A stretch of 64,000 bases of DNA from Salegentibacter sp. (GCA_024635795.1 JAGXIH010000003.1:1-64000), one strand, 5' to 3'; positions 34,388 to 43,268 are shown, numbered from the stretch's first letter. Made by a program: numbers and translations. Notes: generated by a model from the sequence alone, not told the origin.

Positions 34388-34420
34388 GAAAGATACGTTC
34401 TTAGCGCATTTTTACGCAAA
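34388..34420 (-). promoter_or_regulatory. Promoter of susC
   Basis: Minus-strand reading TTTG (34417-34420), 21 bases, then TATCTTTC (34388-34395). The -7 box differs from TAnnTTTG only in its last base. The start would fall near 34381, 22 bases before the susC ATG. The weak -7 fits a promoter that needs an activator. Confidence 0.6.
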
Positions 34421-34431
34421 CGTTATAGTAC

Positions 34432-34446
34432 ACTACAACTACATCA
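34432..34446 (-). promoter_or_regulatory. Candidate activator site upstream of the susC promoter
   Basis: TGATGTAGTTGTAGT on the minus strand contains two GTAGT steps and ends 11 bases before the -33 element. Related words occur at 34528-34547 and at 37341-37350 in front of the sulfatase gene. It is a plausible binding site for the LuxR-type regulator encoded next door. Confidence 0.45.
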
Positions 34447-34527
34447 TAAAAATTATAAACCTAAAATACTGAATAATAATGTATTATCTGAATATTGAAG
34501 TAAAAAATTAAAATAATTTTAAGGACT

Positions 34528-34547
34528 TGATGTAGTAATGTTGTAGT
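34528..34547. promoter_or_regulatory. Second candidate activator site, opposite orientation
   Basis: TGATGTAGT, four bases, TTGTAGT on the plus strand. It shares the TGATGTAGT and TTGTAGT words with 34432-34446 but is inverted relative to it, about 95 bases further from the susC promoter. Confidence 0.4.
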
Positions 34548-34573
34548 TGATTTACAGGACTTTTAAGTGGACA

Positions 34574-37315
34574 TTAGAAATTTTTGATAAGGAAATTTGT
34601 TAAATTCTCCTTATTATCAAGCCCCATTTTTTTTCGCAGTCGATATCGGTGTACCTCAACTCCCCTAACTGAAATCCCCATTAAAGGAGCTATTTCCTTG
34701 GATGTTAAATTCATCTTCAGGTAGGAGCAAAGTTTGAGATCCTTATTGGTAAGTTTAGGATATGCTTCCAGAAGATCTTTGAAGAAGTCTTCATGAACCT
34801 GGTTAAAATTAGTTTCAAAAACCTGCCATTCATCTTTGTTCTTGATAGCCCTGTTAATCTTATTCATAATATGCTTCAACCTGAATTGATTGGAGAATTT
34901 ACTTTTGTCTTTATTCAGCTCTCCCTGGATCTCCATCAACACCTCGTTTTTCTTGGCGGCTACCATCGTAGTATTAGCCAGTTCCTTCCTTTTTAAGGTA
35001 ATCTCATTCATAAGCCGTTCCTTCTCCAGTTGGTTTAGGCGCTCTTTGTGTTCCTTCTCAAATTTCTGTTCAAGCAATAGCTGCTGTTTTCTAAGTTTAA
35101 GCTGATTAAACCAGTAAATAAGACTTATAAGCCCCATAAATAAAATAAGATAGACGAATTTCATCACCCCGGAGAGATACCAGGGAGGATTAACGCGAAA
35201 GGGGAAAGAGGTTCTTGCGGGAGTTCCTTTCTGCTGACTTACCGCGAAAAGGTTTAATTCATAATTTCCATGCCTTAGATTTTGAAAATTTAAATAGCCA
35301 TTTTCCACCTTCCCCCGAAGGGTATCTTCCCCAATTAATTCATAATGCATTCCGGCAGCATCACTAACAGGCAAAGCGGTTTGCACCCGAATATCTCTCG
35401 CTTTATTGTATGGTACAGCCGGCATTTGAGAAAGGTCATAGCGCTGATCAACATCAGAGAAGCCGCGAATAATAGGTTCACTAAGCTTTTCGTTTTTCCT
35501 GCTTCTTATCAATTCCTGGAGATTAATCCTGGCAAAACCATCATTTAGAGCCACATAATAAATAGAATCGTTGGTCTTGATGATTTTTTCGTATTTCTTC
35601 ACAAGCCTCTCCCGAATCTTAGGGGAAGCGACTCTAACTTTATTTTCTTTCAAATCGGTGAAGACCAAAGTATTTTGCTTGGTATCGGTAAACCAGTAAC
35701 CCATACCATCATAATAAAGCAGCTTATGATTATTATAAGCCACCAATTCCTTGAAGACCTCCAGGCTATCCGAAAAACTGTTATATCTATACCACTTCCC
35801 CCCATTAAAGACCGCAAGCTGCTCATTGATGCGATAGATATCGGCATTGTAATGGCCTTTCCCGTCAATATCCTTAAGTTTATCTACAGATAGAGCGCTG
35901 GTTAAATCATCGTTCAATTGAATTTTGTAAATTCCTTCATAAGGATGAGCAGCTATAAGAGAGGATGGGTTTTGAAACAAAAGTTCGCGTATTGGAAAGT
36001 TAACCCCGGTTACGGTTTGAGTTAATTCACTTCCATTTACGTGGGTTAATCCTGTATATGTGGCAATCAATTTGCTGTTCTCTGCTTGAGGGACATTCAG
36101 GATGCGGAAGCTTCCGGTTCGCTCCTCTACCGGTTTAAAAGTATTTCTTTCTATTTTAAAGGTTCCAGTATTATGATTTGCAAAGAGCTCATTATTGAGT
36201 ATTTCAAGATTCCAGGTATGTCCCTCTGAACCGTCAATTAGTTCCTGCTCATCCTCAACAAAACGATAGACGCCGGTGTTACTTCCCAGGTATAACTGTT
36301 CTTTGAAAAAAGTCAGATCATATACTGCTCCCAATTCCCCGGTATCATCTGTGTAATATTCCACCGGCGAATGCAGGTTTATCATATCCACCCCGTTATC
36401 GAGACTCAGCCAGATATTCCCGTTATTTTCCACCATTCGCAAAACCGTATTATTTTGCAAGCCATTATGCCTGTTGTAAATACTATATTTACCCTCAGTT
36501 ATATTGTAATGGATTATCCCATTTTTTACGGTTCCCAGAACAATCTCATCCTCATTCAACGCAAGAATGTGATTTAGTTCGAATCGACGTAAATCAGCAT
36601 TTAACTTATCATCCTTAAACAGGCTGCACTTCCCTTCTTTGAATTCATAAAGCGCATCTCTTGTTCCTATAAGCAGTTTTTCTCCCTTTACTTTAATATC
36701 ACTAATGGTTTCCCCTTCAAGAACATCCTGATTGGGCAATGCTTCCATTTCCCCATTCTCGTCCAGATAATAAAGTCCGGAATTTACAACGGCAATTAAA
36801 AGCCGGTCATTAAAAACCGTCATTTTATTGGTTACCTCGTTTTTTACAAGTGTAATTTCATCATTTTCATATTTATAAATAGCACCAAAAGACCTGAAGT
36901 AAATGGCATTTTGATAAGAGAGAATCTCCCAAAACTCATCGCTATGTAGCTGCTCTTCATCGATTAGATGCATTAAAGAATTATACTTTAAACTCCCAGT
37001 GCTATCCCGGGACCAATACCCAAACTCTTTATAGGAACCTGTATAAATTCTATCATTATGAGTATATACCGAGCGAATAATAGAGCCTGTCTTAAGTGCA
37101 TGAAGTTTCCAGCGTTGACCATCGTAGCTCAACAAACCCTGATTATTGGCTACATAAATAATTCCCTGTTCATCTATATCTATATCCCAGTTCTGGCTGG
37201 CAGCTTCATAATCGCGCGAAGAATAGTTTTGTATAGGTGGGGTGAGCTGTTGGGAAAACCCGGAAACAACCATCAACATCGTTATTATCAGACTATTTAT
37301 TAACCTAATTTTCAT
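34574..37315 (-). CDS. Membrane-spanning one-component PUL regulator (sensor propeller, Y_Y_Y, LuxR-type HTH)
   Basis: 913 residues. Signal peptide (MLMVVSGFSQQ), a periplasmic beta-propeller of two-component-regulator-propeller repeats (about 30-600; for example IWLSLDNGVDMINLHSP), a Y_Y_Y domain (about 630-705; GNYELNLFAVSQQ), one membrane helix (about 716-735), a cytoplasmic coiled coil rich in K/E (about 740-800) and a C-terminal helix-turn-helix of LuxR type (about 855-913; LTSKEIAPLMGISVRGVEVHRYRLRKKMG). The outer half is that of hybrid two-component sensors, but the kinase and receiver are absent: the DNA-binding domain is joined straight to the sensor. It should sense released oligosaccharide in the periplasm and activate the adjacent susC. 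Divergent from the sulfatase gene. Confidence 0.9.
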   Translation of the reverse strand: MKIRLINSLIITMLMVVSGFSQQLTPPIQNYSSRDYEAASQNWDIDIDEQGIIYVANNQGLLSYDGQRWKLHALKTGSIIRSVYTHNDRIYTGSYKEFGYWSRDSTGSLKYNSLMHLIDEEQLHSDEFWEILSYQNAIYFRSFGAIYKYENDEITLVKNEVTNKMTVFNDRLLIAVVNSGLYYLDENGEMEALPNQDVLEGETISDIKVKGEKLLIGTRDALYEFKEGKCSLFKDDKLNADLRRFELNHILALNEDEIVLGTVKNGIIHYNITEGKYSIYNRHNGLQNNTVLRMVENNGNIWLSLDNGVDMINLHSPVEYYTDDTGELGAVYDLTFFKEQLYLGSNTGVYRFVEDEQELIDGSEGHTWNLEILNNELFANHNTGTFKIERNTFKPVEERTGSFRILNVPQAENSKLIATYTGLTHVNGSELTQTVTGVNFPIRELLFQNPSSLIAAHPYEGIYKIQLNDDLTSALSVDKLKDIDGKGHYNADIYRINEQLAVFNGGKWYRYNSFSDSLEVFKELVAYNNHKLLYYDGMGYWFTDTKQNTLVFTDLKENKVRVASPKIRERLVKKYEKIIKTNDSIYYVALNDGFARINLQELIRSRKNEKLSEPIIRGFSDVDQRYDLSQMPAVPYNKARDIRVQTALPVSDAAGMHYELIGEDTLRGKVENGYLNFQNLRHGNYELNLFAVSQQKGTPARTSFPFRVNPPWYLSGVMKFVYLILFMGLISLIYWFNQLKLRKQQLLLEQKFEKEHKERLNQLEKERLMNEITLKRKELANTTMVAAKKNEVLMEIQGELNKDKSKFSNQFRLKHIMNKINRAIKNKDEWQVFETNFNQVHEDFFKDLLEAYPKLTNKDLKLCSYLKMNLTSKEIAPLMGISVRGVEVHRYRLRKKMGLDNKENLTNFLIKNF

Positions 37316-37340
37316 TAATTTAAAACTTTTTGTGCAGTTT

Positions 37341-37350
37341 TTGTTGTAGT
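37341..37350 (+). promoter_or_regulatory. Candidate activator half-site before the sulfatase gene
   Basis: TTGTTGTAGT shares GTTGTAGT with the site upstream of susC, in the same orientation relative to the gene, and ends 30 bases before the -7 box TATTTTTG at 37381. It suggests that the sulfatase is co-regulated with the PUL. Confidence 0.35.
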
Positions 37351-37353
37351 CTT

Positions 37354-37396
37354 AACTTCATCAAAAATACAAGCTTTTTGTATTTTTGATGAAGTT
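37354..37396. promoter_or_regulatory. 19-bp perfect inverted repeat holding outward -7 boxes
   Basis: Arms 37354-37372 and 37378-37396 are perfectly complementary around the 5-base loop gcttt. Each arm contains TATTTTTG, at 37381-37388 for the plus strand and 37362-37369 for the minus strand, so the repeat supplies a -7 box to both the sulfatase gene and the regulator gene. No good -33 TTG is found for either. In RNA it would make a stable hairpin. Confidence 0.6.
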
Positions 37397-37427
37397 TGCA
37401 ATGAAATATTCAACTAAACTTCGCCTA

Positions 37428-39116
37428 ATGCTAAAACACAATTCATTTTTAAAATTCCTGGGAGCCTTTGTCGTGCTATTCTTATTCTTTTCTTGCAAGC
37501 AGAAGGAAGAACAACGAAAGGAAGAAAGTCCTGAAAGGCCGAACATAGTTTTCATTATGACAGATGATCACGCTGCTCAGGCAATAAGCGCTTATGGTCA
37601 CCCGATAAGCAAACTCGCACCCACACCTAATATTGACCGTATTGCGCAGAACGGCGTTAAATTCAATAATAATTTTTGCACCAATTCAATTTGCGGCCCC
37701 AGTAGGGCAGTAATTCTTACCGGAAAGCACAGTCACATGAATGGTTTTAGAATGAACGGGGAAGTATTTGATGGCTCACAGGCCACTTTACCTAAATATT
37801 TAAAAGAAGTTGGCTATCAAACCGCATTGGTTGGAAAATGGCACCTTCATGGCCTGCCGGAAGGTTTTGATCATTGGAACATCCTGGTAGACCAGGGGAA
37901 TTATTATAACCCCGATTTTATTAAAGGAAAAGACACTACAAGAATTGAAGGTTATACGACCGATATTATTACCGATATGGGTTTAGACTGGTTAAAGCAA
38001 AATGCAGCTTCCGGAAAACCTTTTATGCTAATGTTACAACATAAGGCTCCCCATCGAAACTGGATGCCCGCACCAAGGCATCTTAATTTATACGATAGCA
38101 TAGAATTCCCTTTGCCGGAAACCTATTTTTCAGATCATGAGAATCAGTTGGCAGCTCAGCAACAACTCCAAACAATTTATGAAGATATGTATAATGGTCA
38201 TGATCTGAAAATGACCATAGAAAAAGGAAGTGACTCTCTTGCCCATAATCCCTGGACCAACGATTTTGAAAGAATGACCACCGAGCAGCGAAATACATGG
38301 AACGAGGCTTACAGACCTAAAAATGATGCCTTCCACGAGGCCAATCTTAGCGGAAAAGAACTGGCCAAATGGAAAGGTCAGCGGTATTTACAGGACTATC
38401 TCGCCACTGTAGCTTCCGTAGACGAGGGAGTTGGGAAAATACTGGATTATCTTGAGGAAACCGGTCTTGATGAAAACACAATAATAATTTACACCACAGA
38501 TCAGGGATTCTATTTAGGAGAAAAAGGATTTTTCGATAAAAGGTTTATGTACGAAGAATCACTTGCTATGCCTATGCTTATGCAGTTCCCTAAAGAGATT
38601 AAAGCCGGCACAGAGATCAATGCGCTTACTCAAAACCTTGACTTCGCTCCGACTTTTCTGGATTTTGCCGGCGCTGAAATTCCCGAAGAGATGCAGGGAA
38701 GATCTCTTAGGCCCCTGGTAAATCAAACCACCAGCGATCAGGATTTTCGGAATGCCATTTACTATCATTATTATGATTTCCCTGCATTCCATATGGTAAA
38801 ACGCCACTACGGAGTGCGAACGGAACGCTATAAGCTCATGCATTTCTATGACGATATAGACTTCTGGGAGATGTACGATTTACAGGAGGACCCGCTTGAG
38901 GAGAACAATATTTACAACCATCCTGATTACGTTGATATCCGGGAGGAAATGCATGCTAAGCTGGATAGCCTTCAGGACAAATATGAGGTCACAGAAGCAG
39001 AATTTAGACAAACCCCTGAGGAACGGGTGAAACGAGCCTATAGAAATTTTGCCAGGTTAGCCGGGGAAGATCCCGATACCTATCCGGATAAAAAATCTAC
39101 TAAAACCGATAAATAA
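37428..39116 (+). CDS. Family S1 sulfatase, lipoprotein
   Basis: 562 residues from the chosen ATG. Lipoprotein signal MLKHNSFLKFLGAFVVLFLF then FSCK. The alkaline-phosphatase-like fold shows PNIVFIMTDDHAAQ (metal-binding DD) and the sulfatase signature C89-GPSR in NSICGPSRAVILTGKHSHMNG, the cysteine being the formylglycine precursor. Later come GKWHLHG, QHKAPHRNW and YTTDQGFYLGEKGFFDKRFMYEES. It removes sulfate esters from a glycan or small molecule. ATGs at 37389 and 37401 are also in frame, but the first lies within the -7/hairpin element and both make the signal too long. It neighbours the PUL regulator divergently; a sulfated substrate is implied, though pure beta-1,2-glucan carries none. 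Confidence 0.9.
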   Translation: MLKHNSFLKFLGAFVVLFLFFSCKQKEEQRKEESPERPNIVFIMTDDHAAQAISAYGHPISKLAPTPNIDRIAQNGVKFNNNFCTNSICGPSRAVILTGKHSHMNGFRMNGEVFDGSQATLPKYLKEVGYQTALVGKWHLHGLPEGFDHWNILVDQGNYYNPDFIKGKDTTRIEGYTTDIITDMGLDWLKQNAASGKPFMLMLQHKAPHRNWMPAPRHLNLYDSIEFPLPETYFSDHENQLAAQQQLQTIYEDMYNGHDLKMTIEKGSDSLAHNPWTNDFERMTTEQRNTWNEAYRPKNDAFHEANLSGKELAKWKGQRYLQDYLATVASVDEGVGKILDYLEETGLDENTIIIYTTDQGFYLGEKGFFDKRFMYEESLAMPMLMQFPKEIKAGTEINALTQNLDFAPTFLDFAGAEIPEEMQGRSLRPLVNQTTSDQDFRNAIYYHYYDFPAFHMVKRHYGVRTERYKLMHFYDDIDFWEMYDLQEDPLEENNIYNHPDYVDIREEMHAKLDSLQDKYEVTEAEFRQTPEERVKRAYRNFARLAGEDPDTYPDKKSTKTDK

Positions 39117-39264
39117 AATTTGAGGAATTTTGAACGAAAAAAACTTTCAAAGCTTATGGAAAAATTATTTTAAAACTGTAAAAATTAAATCGCGGGCAAA
39201 CAAGAAATTGCACCTACAGCACGTCTCGAAACCTTATTGGAAATATTTGAGTGTAAAGAATCCA

Positions 39265-39293
39265 TTGATAAATTAAAAATTAGTTTAAATTTG
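39265..39293 (+). promoter_or_regulatory. Promoter of the first small acidic lipoprotein
   Basis: TTG (39265-39267), 18 bases, TAAATTTG (39286-39293): a full match to the Bacteroidota promoter. The start near 39300 lies downstream of an in-frame start at 39237 and so fixes the gene start at 39324. Confidence 0.75.
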
Positions 39294-39323
39294 TGTCTTC
39301 AACTAATTAAACATTATCTAAAA

Positions 39324-39539
39324 ATGAAAAAATTATTCTTATTATTTGCTGTTGCAACTATGTCCCTTTCGATCTACTCTTGTAGAGAGACTACTGAAGA
39401 AAAAACCGAAGACGCTATGGAGTCTGCAGGTGAAGATGTAGAAAACGCTGCTGAAGAAGCTGCTGATGAAACTGAAGCTGCTGTTGAAGAAGCAGAACAA
39501 GAAATAGAAGAAGAGATGAACGAGGACGATAATATGTAA
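39324..39539 (+). CDS. Small acidic lipoprotein (first of a pair)
   Basis: 71 residues. Lipoprotein signal MKKLFLLFAVATMSLSIYSC with C20, then an uninterrupted acidic helix (about 45 residues with E/D/A in a heptad-like pattern: AMESAGEDVENAAEEAADE). No known domain. The start at 39324 is set by the promoter at 39265-39293 that lies inside the longer frame. The next gene encodes a paralog. The pattern resembles small YtxH/apolipoprotein-like helical proteins, perhaps an envelope-spacing or stress lipoprotein; function unknown. Confidence 0.75.
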   Translation: MKKLFLLFAVATMSLSIYSCRETTEEKTEDAMESAGEDVENAAEEAADETEAAVEEAEQEIEEEMNEDDNM

Positions 39540-39562
39540 AATCGTACTTTAAATTATTTTCT

Positions 39563-39596
39563 AAAGCTGCTTTCTTAATTGAAAGTGGCTTTTTTT
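39563..39596 (+). terminator. Terminator after the first small lipoprotein
   Basis: Arms 39563-39574 and 39581-39592 pair over 12 positions with two mismatches or wobbles, followed by a T-run to 39596. It separates the twin genes, which therefore may be differently expressed. Confidence 0.65.
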
Positions 39597-39620
39597 AATT
39601 AATATCTAAATCTTAAACAT

Positions 39621-39851
39621 ATGAAAAAATCATTTTTATTCTTAGTTGCTATTCTGGCGCTTTCCTTTAATTCCTGCCGCGAAAAAACTCAGGAAAAAAC
39701 TCAGGACGCTATTGAAGCTATAGGCGAAGATATTGAGGACAACACCAAAAAGGCCGGAGAAAAAATAGAAGAAGGTGCTGATAAGGTTAAAAAGGAGATC
39801 GATGAAGAAATTCACCAAACCGATGATATCAACGGCGAAGAAGACAAATAA
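39621..39851 (+). CDS. Small charged lipoprotein (second of a pair)
   Basis: 76 residues. The lipoprotein signal MKKSFLFLVAILALSFNSC is followed by REKTQEKTQDAIEAIGEDIE, clearly a paralog of the upstream gene (RETTEEKTEDAMESAGEDVE). The rest is an amphipathic, lysine/glutamate-rich helix (KAGEKIEEGADKVKKEID) and so less acidic than its twin. Function unknown. It is followed by a strong terminator at 39884-39918. Confidence 0.75.
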   Translation: MKKSFLFLVAILALSFNSCREKTQEKTQDAIEAIGEDIEDNTKKAGEKIEEGADKVKKEIDEEIHQTDDINGEEDK

Positions 39852-39883
39852 CGATTTTTAGACTTGCCTGATTCCTAAGATAA

Positions 39884-39918
39884 AAAAACCGTATAATCTC
39901 AAAATTATGCGGTTTTTT
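39884..39918 (+). terminator. Terminator after the second small lipoprotein
   Basis: Arms 39884-39897 and 39904-39917 form a 14-bp stem with one wobble, and a T-run lies at its 3' side. An A-run on the other side would also serve the minus strand. Confidence 0.8.
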
Positions 39919-40019
39919 AATTTTCACTCAATTCCAAGGATTACGGAATAATTTCATCCATAACATTGCCCAATTTATAGGAGTATAGCTCCTCTCACTT
40001 TAGGAGCGGGTGTGAGGGC

Positions 40020-40997
40020 TTACTTCTTTCTTTCAATTACATAATTCACCATTAACTCCAGTGAATCTTTATAAGTAGAATCGGGGTAATCTTCCAGGAT
40101 GCGAAGAGCCTCCCGTTGGAATTCCATCATTTTATTTTCAGCATAATCAAGCCCGCCTTTCATTTTCACAAATTCTATAACTTCCTTTACCCGCTTTTTA
40201 TCCTTGTTATGGTTCTTAACCGAATTTATCAGCCAGGATTTTTCTTTTTTCGTAGAATTATTCAGGGCATAGATTAGCGGAAGCGTCATTTTTTGTTCCT
40301 TGATGTCTATCCCGGTAGGTTTTCCGATTTTATCATCCCCATAGTCAAAAAGATCATCTTTTATCTGAAAAGCCATCCCAATAAGTTCTCCAAAGCGTCT
40401 CATTTTGGCGATCTCGTTGGATTCGGGTTTTACCGAAGCCGCTCCTAAACTGCAACACGCTGCGATAAGGGTAGCAGTTTTCTGGCGGATGATATCATAA
40501 TAAACCGCTTCGGTGATATCCAGACGACGCGCTTTTTCAATCTGCAGTAATTCCCCTTCGCTCATCTCCCTAACCGCAACGGAAATGATCTTCAGCAAAT
40601 CAAAATCATTATTATCAATAGATAAGAGCAGACCTTTAGAAAGCAGGTAATCCCCAACCAGAACAGCGATCTTATTCTTCCATAAAGCATTAATGCTAAA
40701 AAAACCGCGACGGCGGTTAGAATCATCAACAACATCATCGTGTACCAGGGTTGCGGTATGGATCAACTCAATGACTGAAGCACCCCGATAAGTACGCTCG
40801 TTCACACTCCCATCTGAAACCATTTTGGCAACAAGAAACACGAACATTGGCCGCATCTGTTTACCTTTTCGGTTAACGATATAATGGGTAATACGATTAA
40901 GCAGAGCTACCTGAGAAGACATGGACTCGAAGAACTTTTTCTCAAAAAGTTCCATTTCTTTCTCAACGGGGAGTTTTATTTGGGAAATTACTTTCAT
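40020..40997 (-). CDS. Trans-polyprenyl diphosphate synthase
   Basis: 325 residues of the long-chain isoprenyl diphosphate synthase family. It condenses isopentenyl diphosphate with an allylic primer to form the menaquinone side chain. The first aspartate-rich motif is HDDVVDDSNRRRG and the second DDLFDYGDDKIGKPTG; GKQMRPMFVFLVAK and QKTATLIAACCSLGA are also typical. Chain length (octaprenyl or other) cannot be fixed by eye. It lies 57 bases downstream of rlmN on the same strand, so probably co-transcribed. Confidence 0.93.
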   Translation of the reverse strand: MKVISQIKLPVEKEMELFEKKFFESMSSQVALLNRITHYIVNRKGKQMRPMFVFLVAKMVSDGSVNERTYRGASVIELIHTATLVHDDVVDDSNRRRGFFSINALWKNKIAVLVGDYLLSKGLLLSIDNNDFDLLKIISVAVREMSEGELLQIEKARRLDITEAVYYDIIRQKTATLIAACCSLGAASVKPESNEIAKMRRFGELIGMAFQIKDDLFDYGDDKIGKPTGIDIKEQKMTLPLIYALNNSTKKEKSWLINSVKNHNKDKKRVKEVIEFVKMKGGLDYAENKMMEFQREALRILEDYPDSTYKDSLELMVNYVIERKK

Positions 40998-41054
40998 TAA
41001 GCCACCAAAGATAATTATTTAAAGAGAATTTCAAGTGGTGACTTCACTTCCAAA

Positions 41055-42098
41055 TTAAGCCGATTTATTTGCCAGTTGACCACAGGCTGCATCGATGTCT
41101 TTTCCGCGGGAGCGACGTACCGTAACTGTAATGTGATTCCTTTCCAGGATTTGCTGGTACATATTGGTAGCCTGGGAAGAAGCCTGTTGAAAATTACCGT
41201 CATCTATAGGATTGTATTCAATAAGATTGACTTTGCAGGGAACATAATTACAGAATTTCACCAATGCTTCAGCATCTTTTCTGGTATCGTTAATATCCTT
41301 CCACACAATATATTCGTAGGTAATGCGGCTTTTGGTTTTTGAATACCAATACTCCAGGGCTTCTCTTAGATCTTCTAGAGGAAAAGTCTCATTAAACGGC
41401 ATTATCTTCGTGCGAACTTCATCTACAGCCGAATGCAGAGAAACCGCAAGTTTGATCTTCGTTTCATCATCGGCCAGCTTCTTGATCATCTTCGGCACTC
41501 CTGAAGTTGAAATGGTGATGCGCTTCGGTGACATGCCCAAACCTTCCGGAGAAGTTATTTTCTCCACCGCCTTCATCACATTATTATAATTCATTAGCGG
41601 CTCCCCCATTCCCATAAAAACAATATTACTCAGGGGCCGGTCAAAGTAGAGCCTGCTTTCGTTATCGATAGCGACAACCTGGTCGTAGATCTCGTCGGGA
41701 TTCAGATTACGCATTCTTTTTAATTTCGCAGTGGCGCAAAACTGGCAATCCAGGCTACACCCCACCTGTGACGAAACACAAGCCGTGGTTCGGGTAGCCG
41801 TAGGGATCAATACCGATTCAACGGTTAATTGATCGTGCAATTTTACCGCATTTTTGATGGTTCCATCGCTGCTGCGTTGCATCCGATCCACCCGAATATG
41901 GTTGATCACAAAATTTTCATTCAGCATTTCACGGGTCTCCTTGGAAATGTTGGTCATCGCCTCAAAGCTGTGCGCTCCTTTATTCCAAAGCCATTCATAC
42001 ACCTGACTTCCGCGGAAGGATTTATCGCCTTCAGCAACAAAAAAGTCCTGCAATTGCTTCTTGGTAAGCGCCCGTATGTCTTTCTTCTTATTTTTCAC
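41055..42098 (-). CDS. rlmN: 23S rRNA (adenine-2503-C2)-methyltransferase RlmN
   Basis: 347 residues. Radical-SAM enzyme that methylates C2 of A2503 in 23S rRNA and A37 of some tRNAs. The 4Fe-4S motif is CSLDCQFCATAKL, and an N-terminal helical domain (LTKKQLQDFFVAEGDKSFRG) precedes it. MGMGEPLMNYNNV, ISTSGVPKMIKKLAD and AVSLHSAVDEVRTKIMP follow. The second methyl-carrier cysteine is in DIDAACGQLANK at the C-terminus. Length and motifs are complete. Confidence 0.96.
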   Translation of the reverse strand: MKNKKKDIRALTKKQLQDFFVAEGDKSFRGSQVYEWLWNKGAHSFEAMTNISKETREMLNENFVINHIRVDRMQRSSDGTIKNAVKLHDQLTVESVLIPTATRTTACVSSQVGCSLDCQFCATAKLKRMRNLNPDEIYDQVVAIDNESRLYFDRPLSNIVFMGMGEPLMNYNNVMKAVEKITSPEGLGMSPKRITISTSGVPKMIKKLADDETKIKLAVSLHSAVDEVRTKIMPFNETFPLEDLREALEYWYSKTKSRITYEYIVWKDINDTRKDAEALVKFCNYVPCKVNLIEYNPIDDGNFQQASSQATNMYQQILERNHITVTVRRSRGKDIDAACGQLANKSA

Positions 42099-42166
42099 GC
42101 TGCAAAAGTATGAAGAATTAAAGGATTTTATTACTATTTGAGGCTTAAGTGTTTAGCCTTCCAAAA

Positions 42167-42200
42167 CAAAAAAAGCCACAAACTTTAAATTTGTGGCTTT
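42167..42200 (-). terminator. Intrinsic terminator of queA
   Basis: An 11-bp stem, aaagccacaaa (42172-42182) with tttgtggcttt (42190-42200), has an A-run from 42167 that gives the U-tract on the minus strand. It lies 19 bases after the queA stop. Confidence 0.85.
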
Positions 42201-42218
42201 AACTCTATTTGTGCAATC

Positions 42219-43268
42219 TTAGATTATCAACATAGCATCTCCGTAAGTATAGAAACGGTACTTCTCCTTCACGGCTTCTTCATAGGCTTTCTTCATAAAC
42301 TCGTGCCCGGCAAATGCTGAAACCATCATAAGCAAGGTTGATTTTGGCGTATGAAAATTAGTCACCATACAATTGGCTATACTGAAATCGTAGGGAGGAA
42401 AGATAAATTTATTGGTCCAACCTCCGAATTCATTTAAAGTTTGGTTTGAAGAAACCGCACTCTCCAGAACACGCATAACAGTAGTTCCTACTGCGCAAAC
42501 TCTCCGATTTTCCAGCTTGGCCTTATTGATAGTATCCATGGCTTTTTTTGTTATAAAAGCTTCTTCACTATCCATTTTATGTTTGCTCAGGTCTTCTACC
42601 TCAACAGGGCTAAAAGTTCCCAAACCTACGTGAAGGGTAACTTCAGCAAAGTTCACTCCTTTAATTTCCAGTCGTTTCAACAGATGTTTGGAAAAGTGTA
42701 ATCCGGCAGTAGGAGCAGCAACTGCACCTTCTTCTTTAGCATAAATCGTCTGATAACGCTCCTGATCTTCTGGCTGCACATCCCTCTTTATATATTTTGG
42801 AAGTGGAGTTTCCCCAAGTTCCTGAAGTTTCTTTCTGAAATCTTCGTAAGAACCATCGTATAAAAATCTTAGGGTCCTCCCACGGGAAGTTGTGTTATCA
42901 ATTACTTCGGCTACAAGACTCTCATCTTCCCCGAAGTATAGTTTATTCCCGATTCTTATTTTTCTTGCAGGGTCTACCAACACATCCCAAAGTTTGGTTT
43001 CAGGGTTTAGTTCCCTGAGTAAAAAAACTTCAATTCTTGCACCGGTTTTTTCCTTATTTCCGAATAGACGGGCCGGAAAAACCTTGGTGTTATTGAGTAC
43101 CATGACATCTTCAGGATCAAAATAATCCAGGATATCTTTGAATTGTTTATGCTCAATTGTTTGTTCTTTCCTGTTAAGAACCATTAGTCTTGCCTCGTCC
43201 CTGTTCTCAGCAGGGTACTCAGCCAATAGTTCCGGTGGAAGTTCAAAATTGAAGTGTGAAAGTTTCAT
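42219..43268 (-). CDS. queA: tRNA preQ1(34) S-adenosylmethionine ribosyltransferase-isomerase QueA
   Basis: 349 residues. It transfers and isomerises ribose from AdoMet onto preQ1 in tRNA to give epoxyqueuosine. QueA motifs: [62 protein letters not shown] and [21 protein letters not shown]. The start [20 protein letters not shown] at 43268 is preferred to an ATG two codons upstream. It follows aroA on the same strand with a gap of about 90 bases. Confidence 0.96.
   Translation of the reverse strand: MKLSHFNFELPPELLAEYPAENRDEARLMVLNRKEQTIEHKQFKDILDYFDPEDVMVLNNTKVFPARLFGNKEKTGARIEVFLLRELNPETKLWDVLVDPARKIRIGNKLYFGEDESLVAEVIDNTTSRGRTLRFLYDGSYEDFRKKLQELGETPLPKYIKRDVQPEDQERYQTIYAKEEGAVAAPTAGLHFSKHLLKRLEIKGVNFAEVTLHVGLGTFSPVEVEDLSKHKMDSEEAFITKKAMDTINKAKLENRRVCAVGTTVMRVLESAVSSNQTLNEFGGWTNKFIFPPYDFSIANCMVTNFHTPKSTLLMMVSAFAGHEFMKKAYEEAVKEKYRFYTYGDAMLII

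Noticed and set aside
36371-36577. Plus-strand open frames inside the PUL regulator gene
   Set aside because: Short shadows of a long clear frame.
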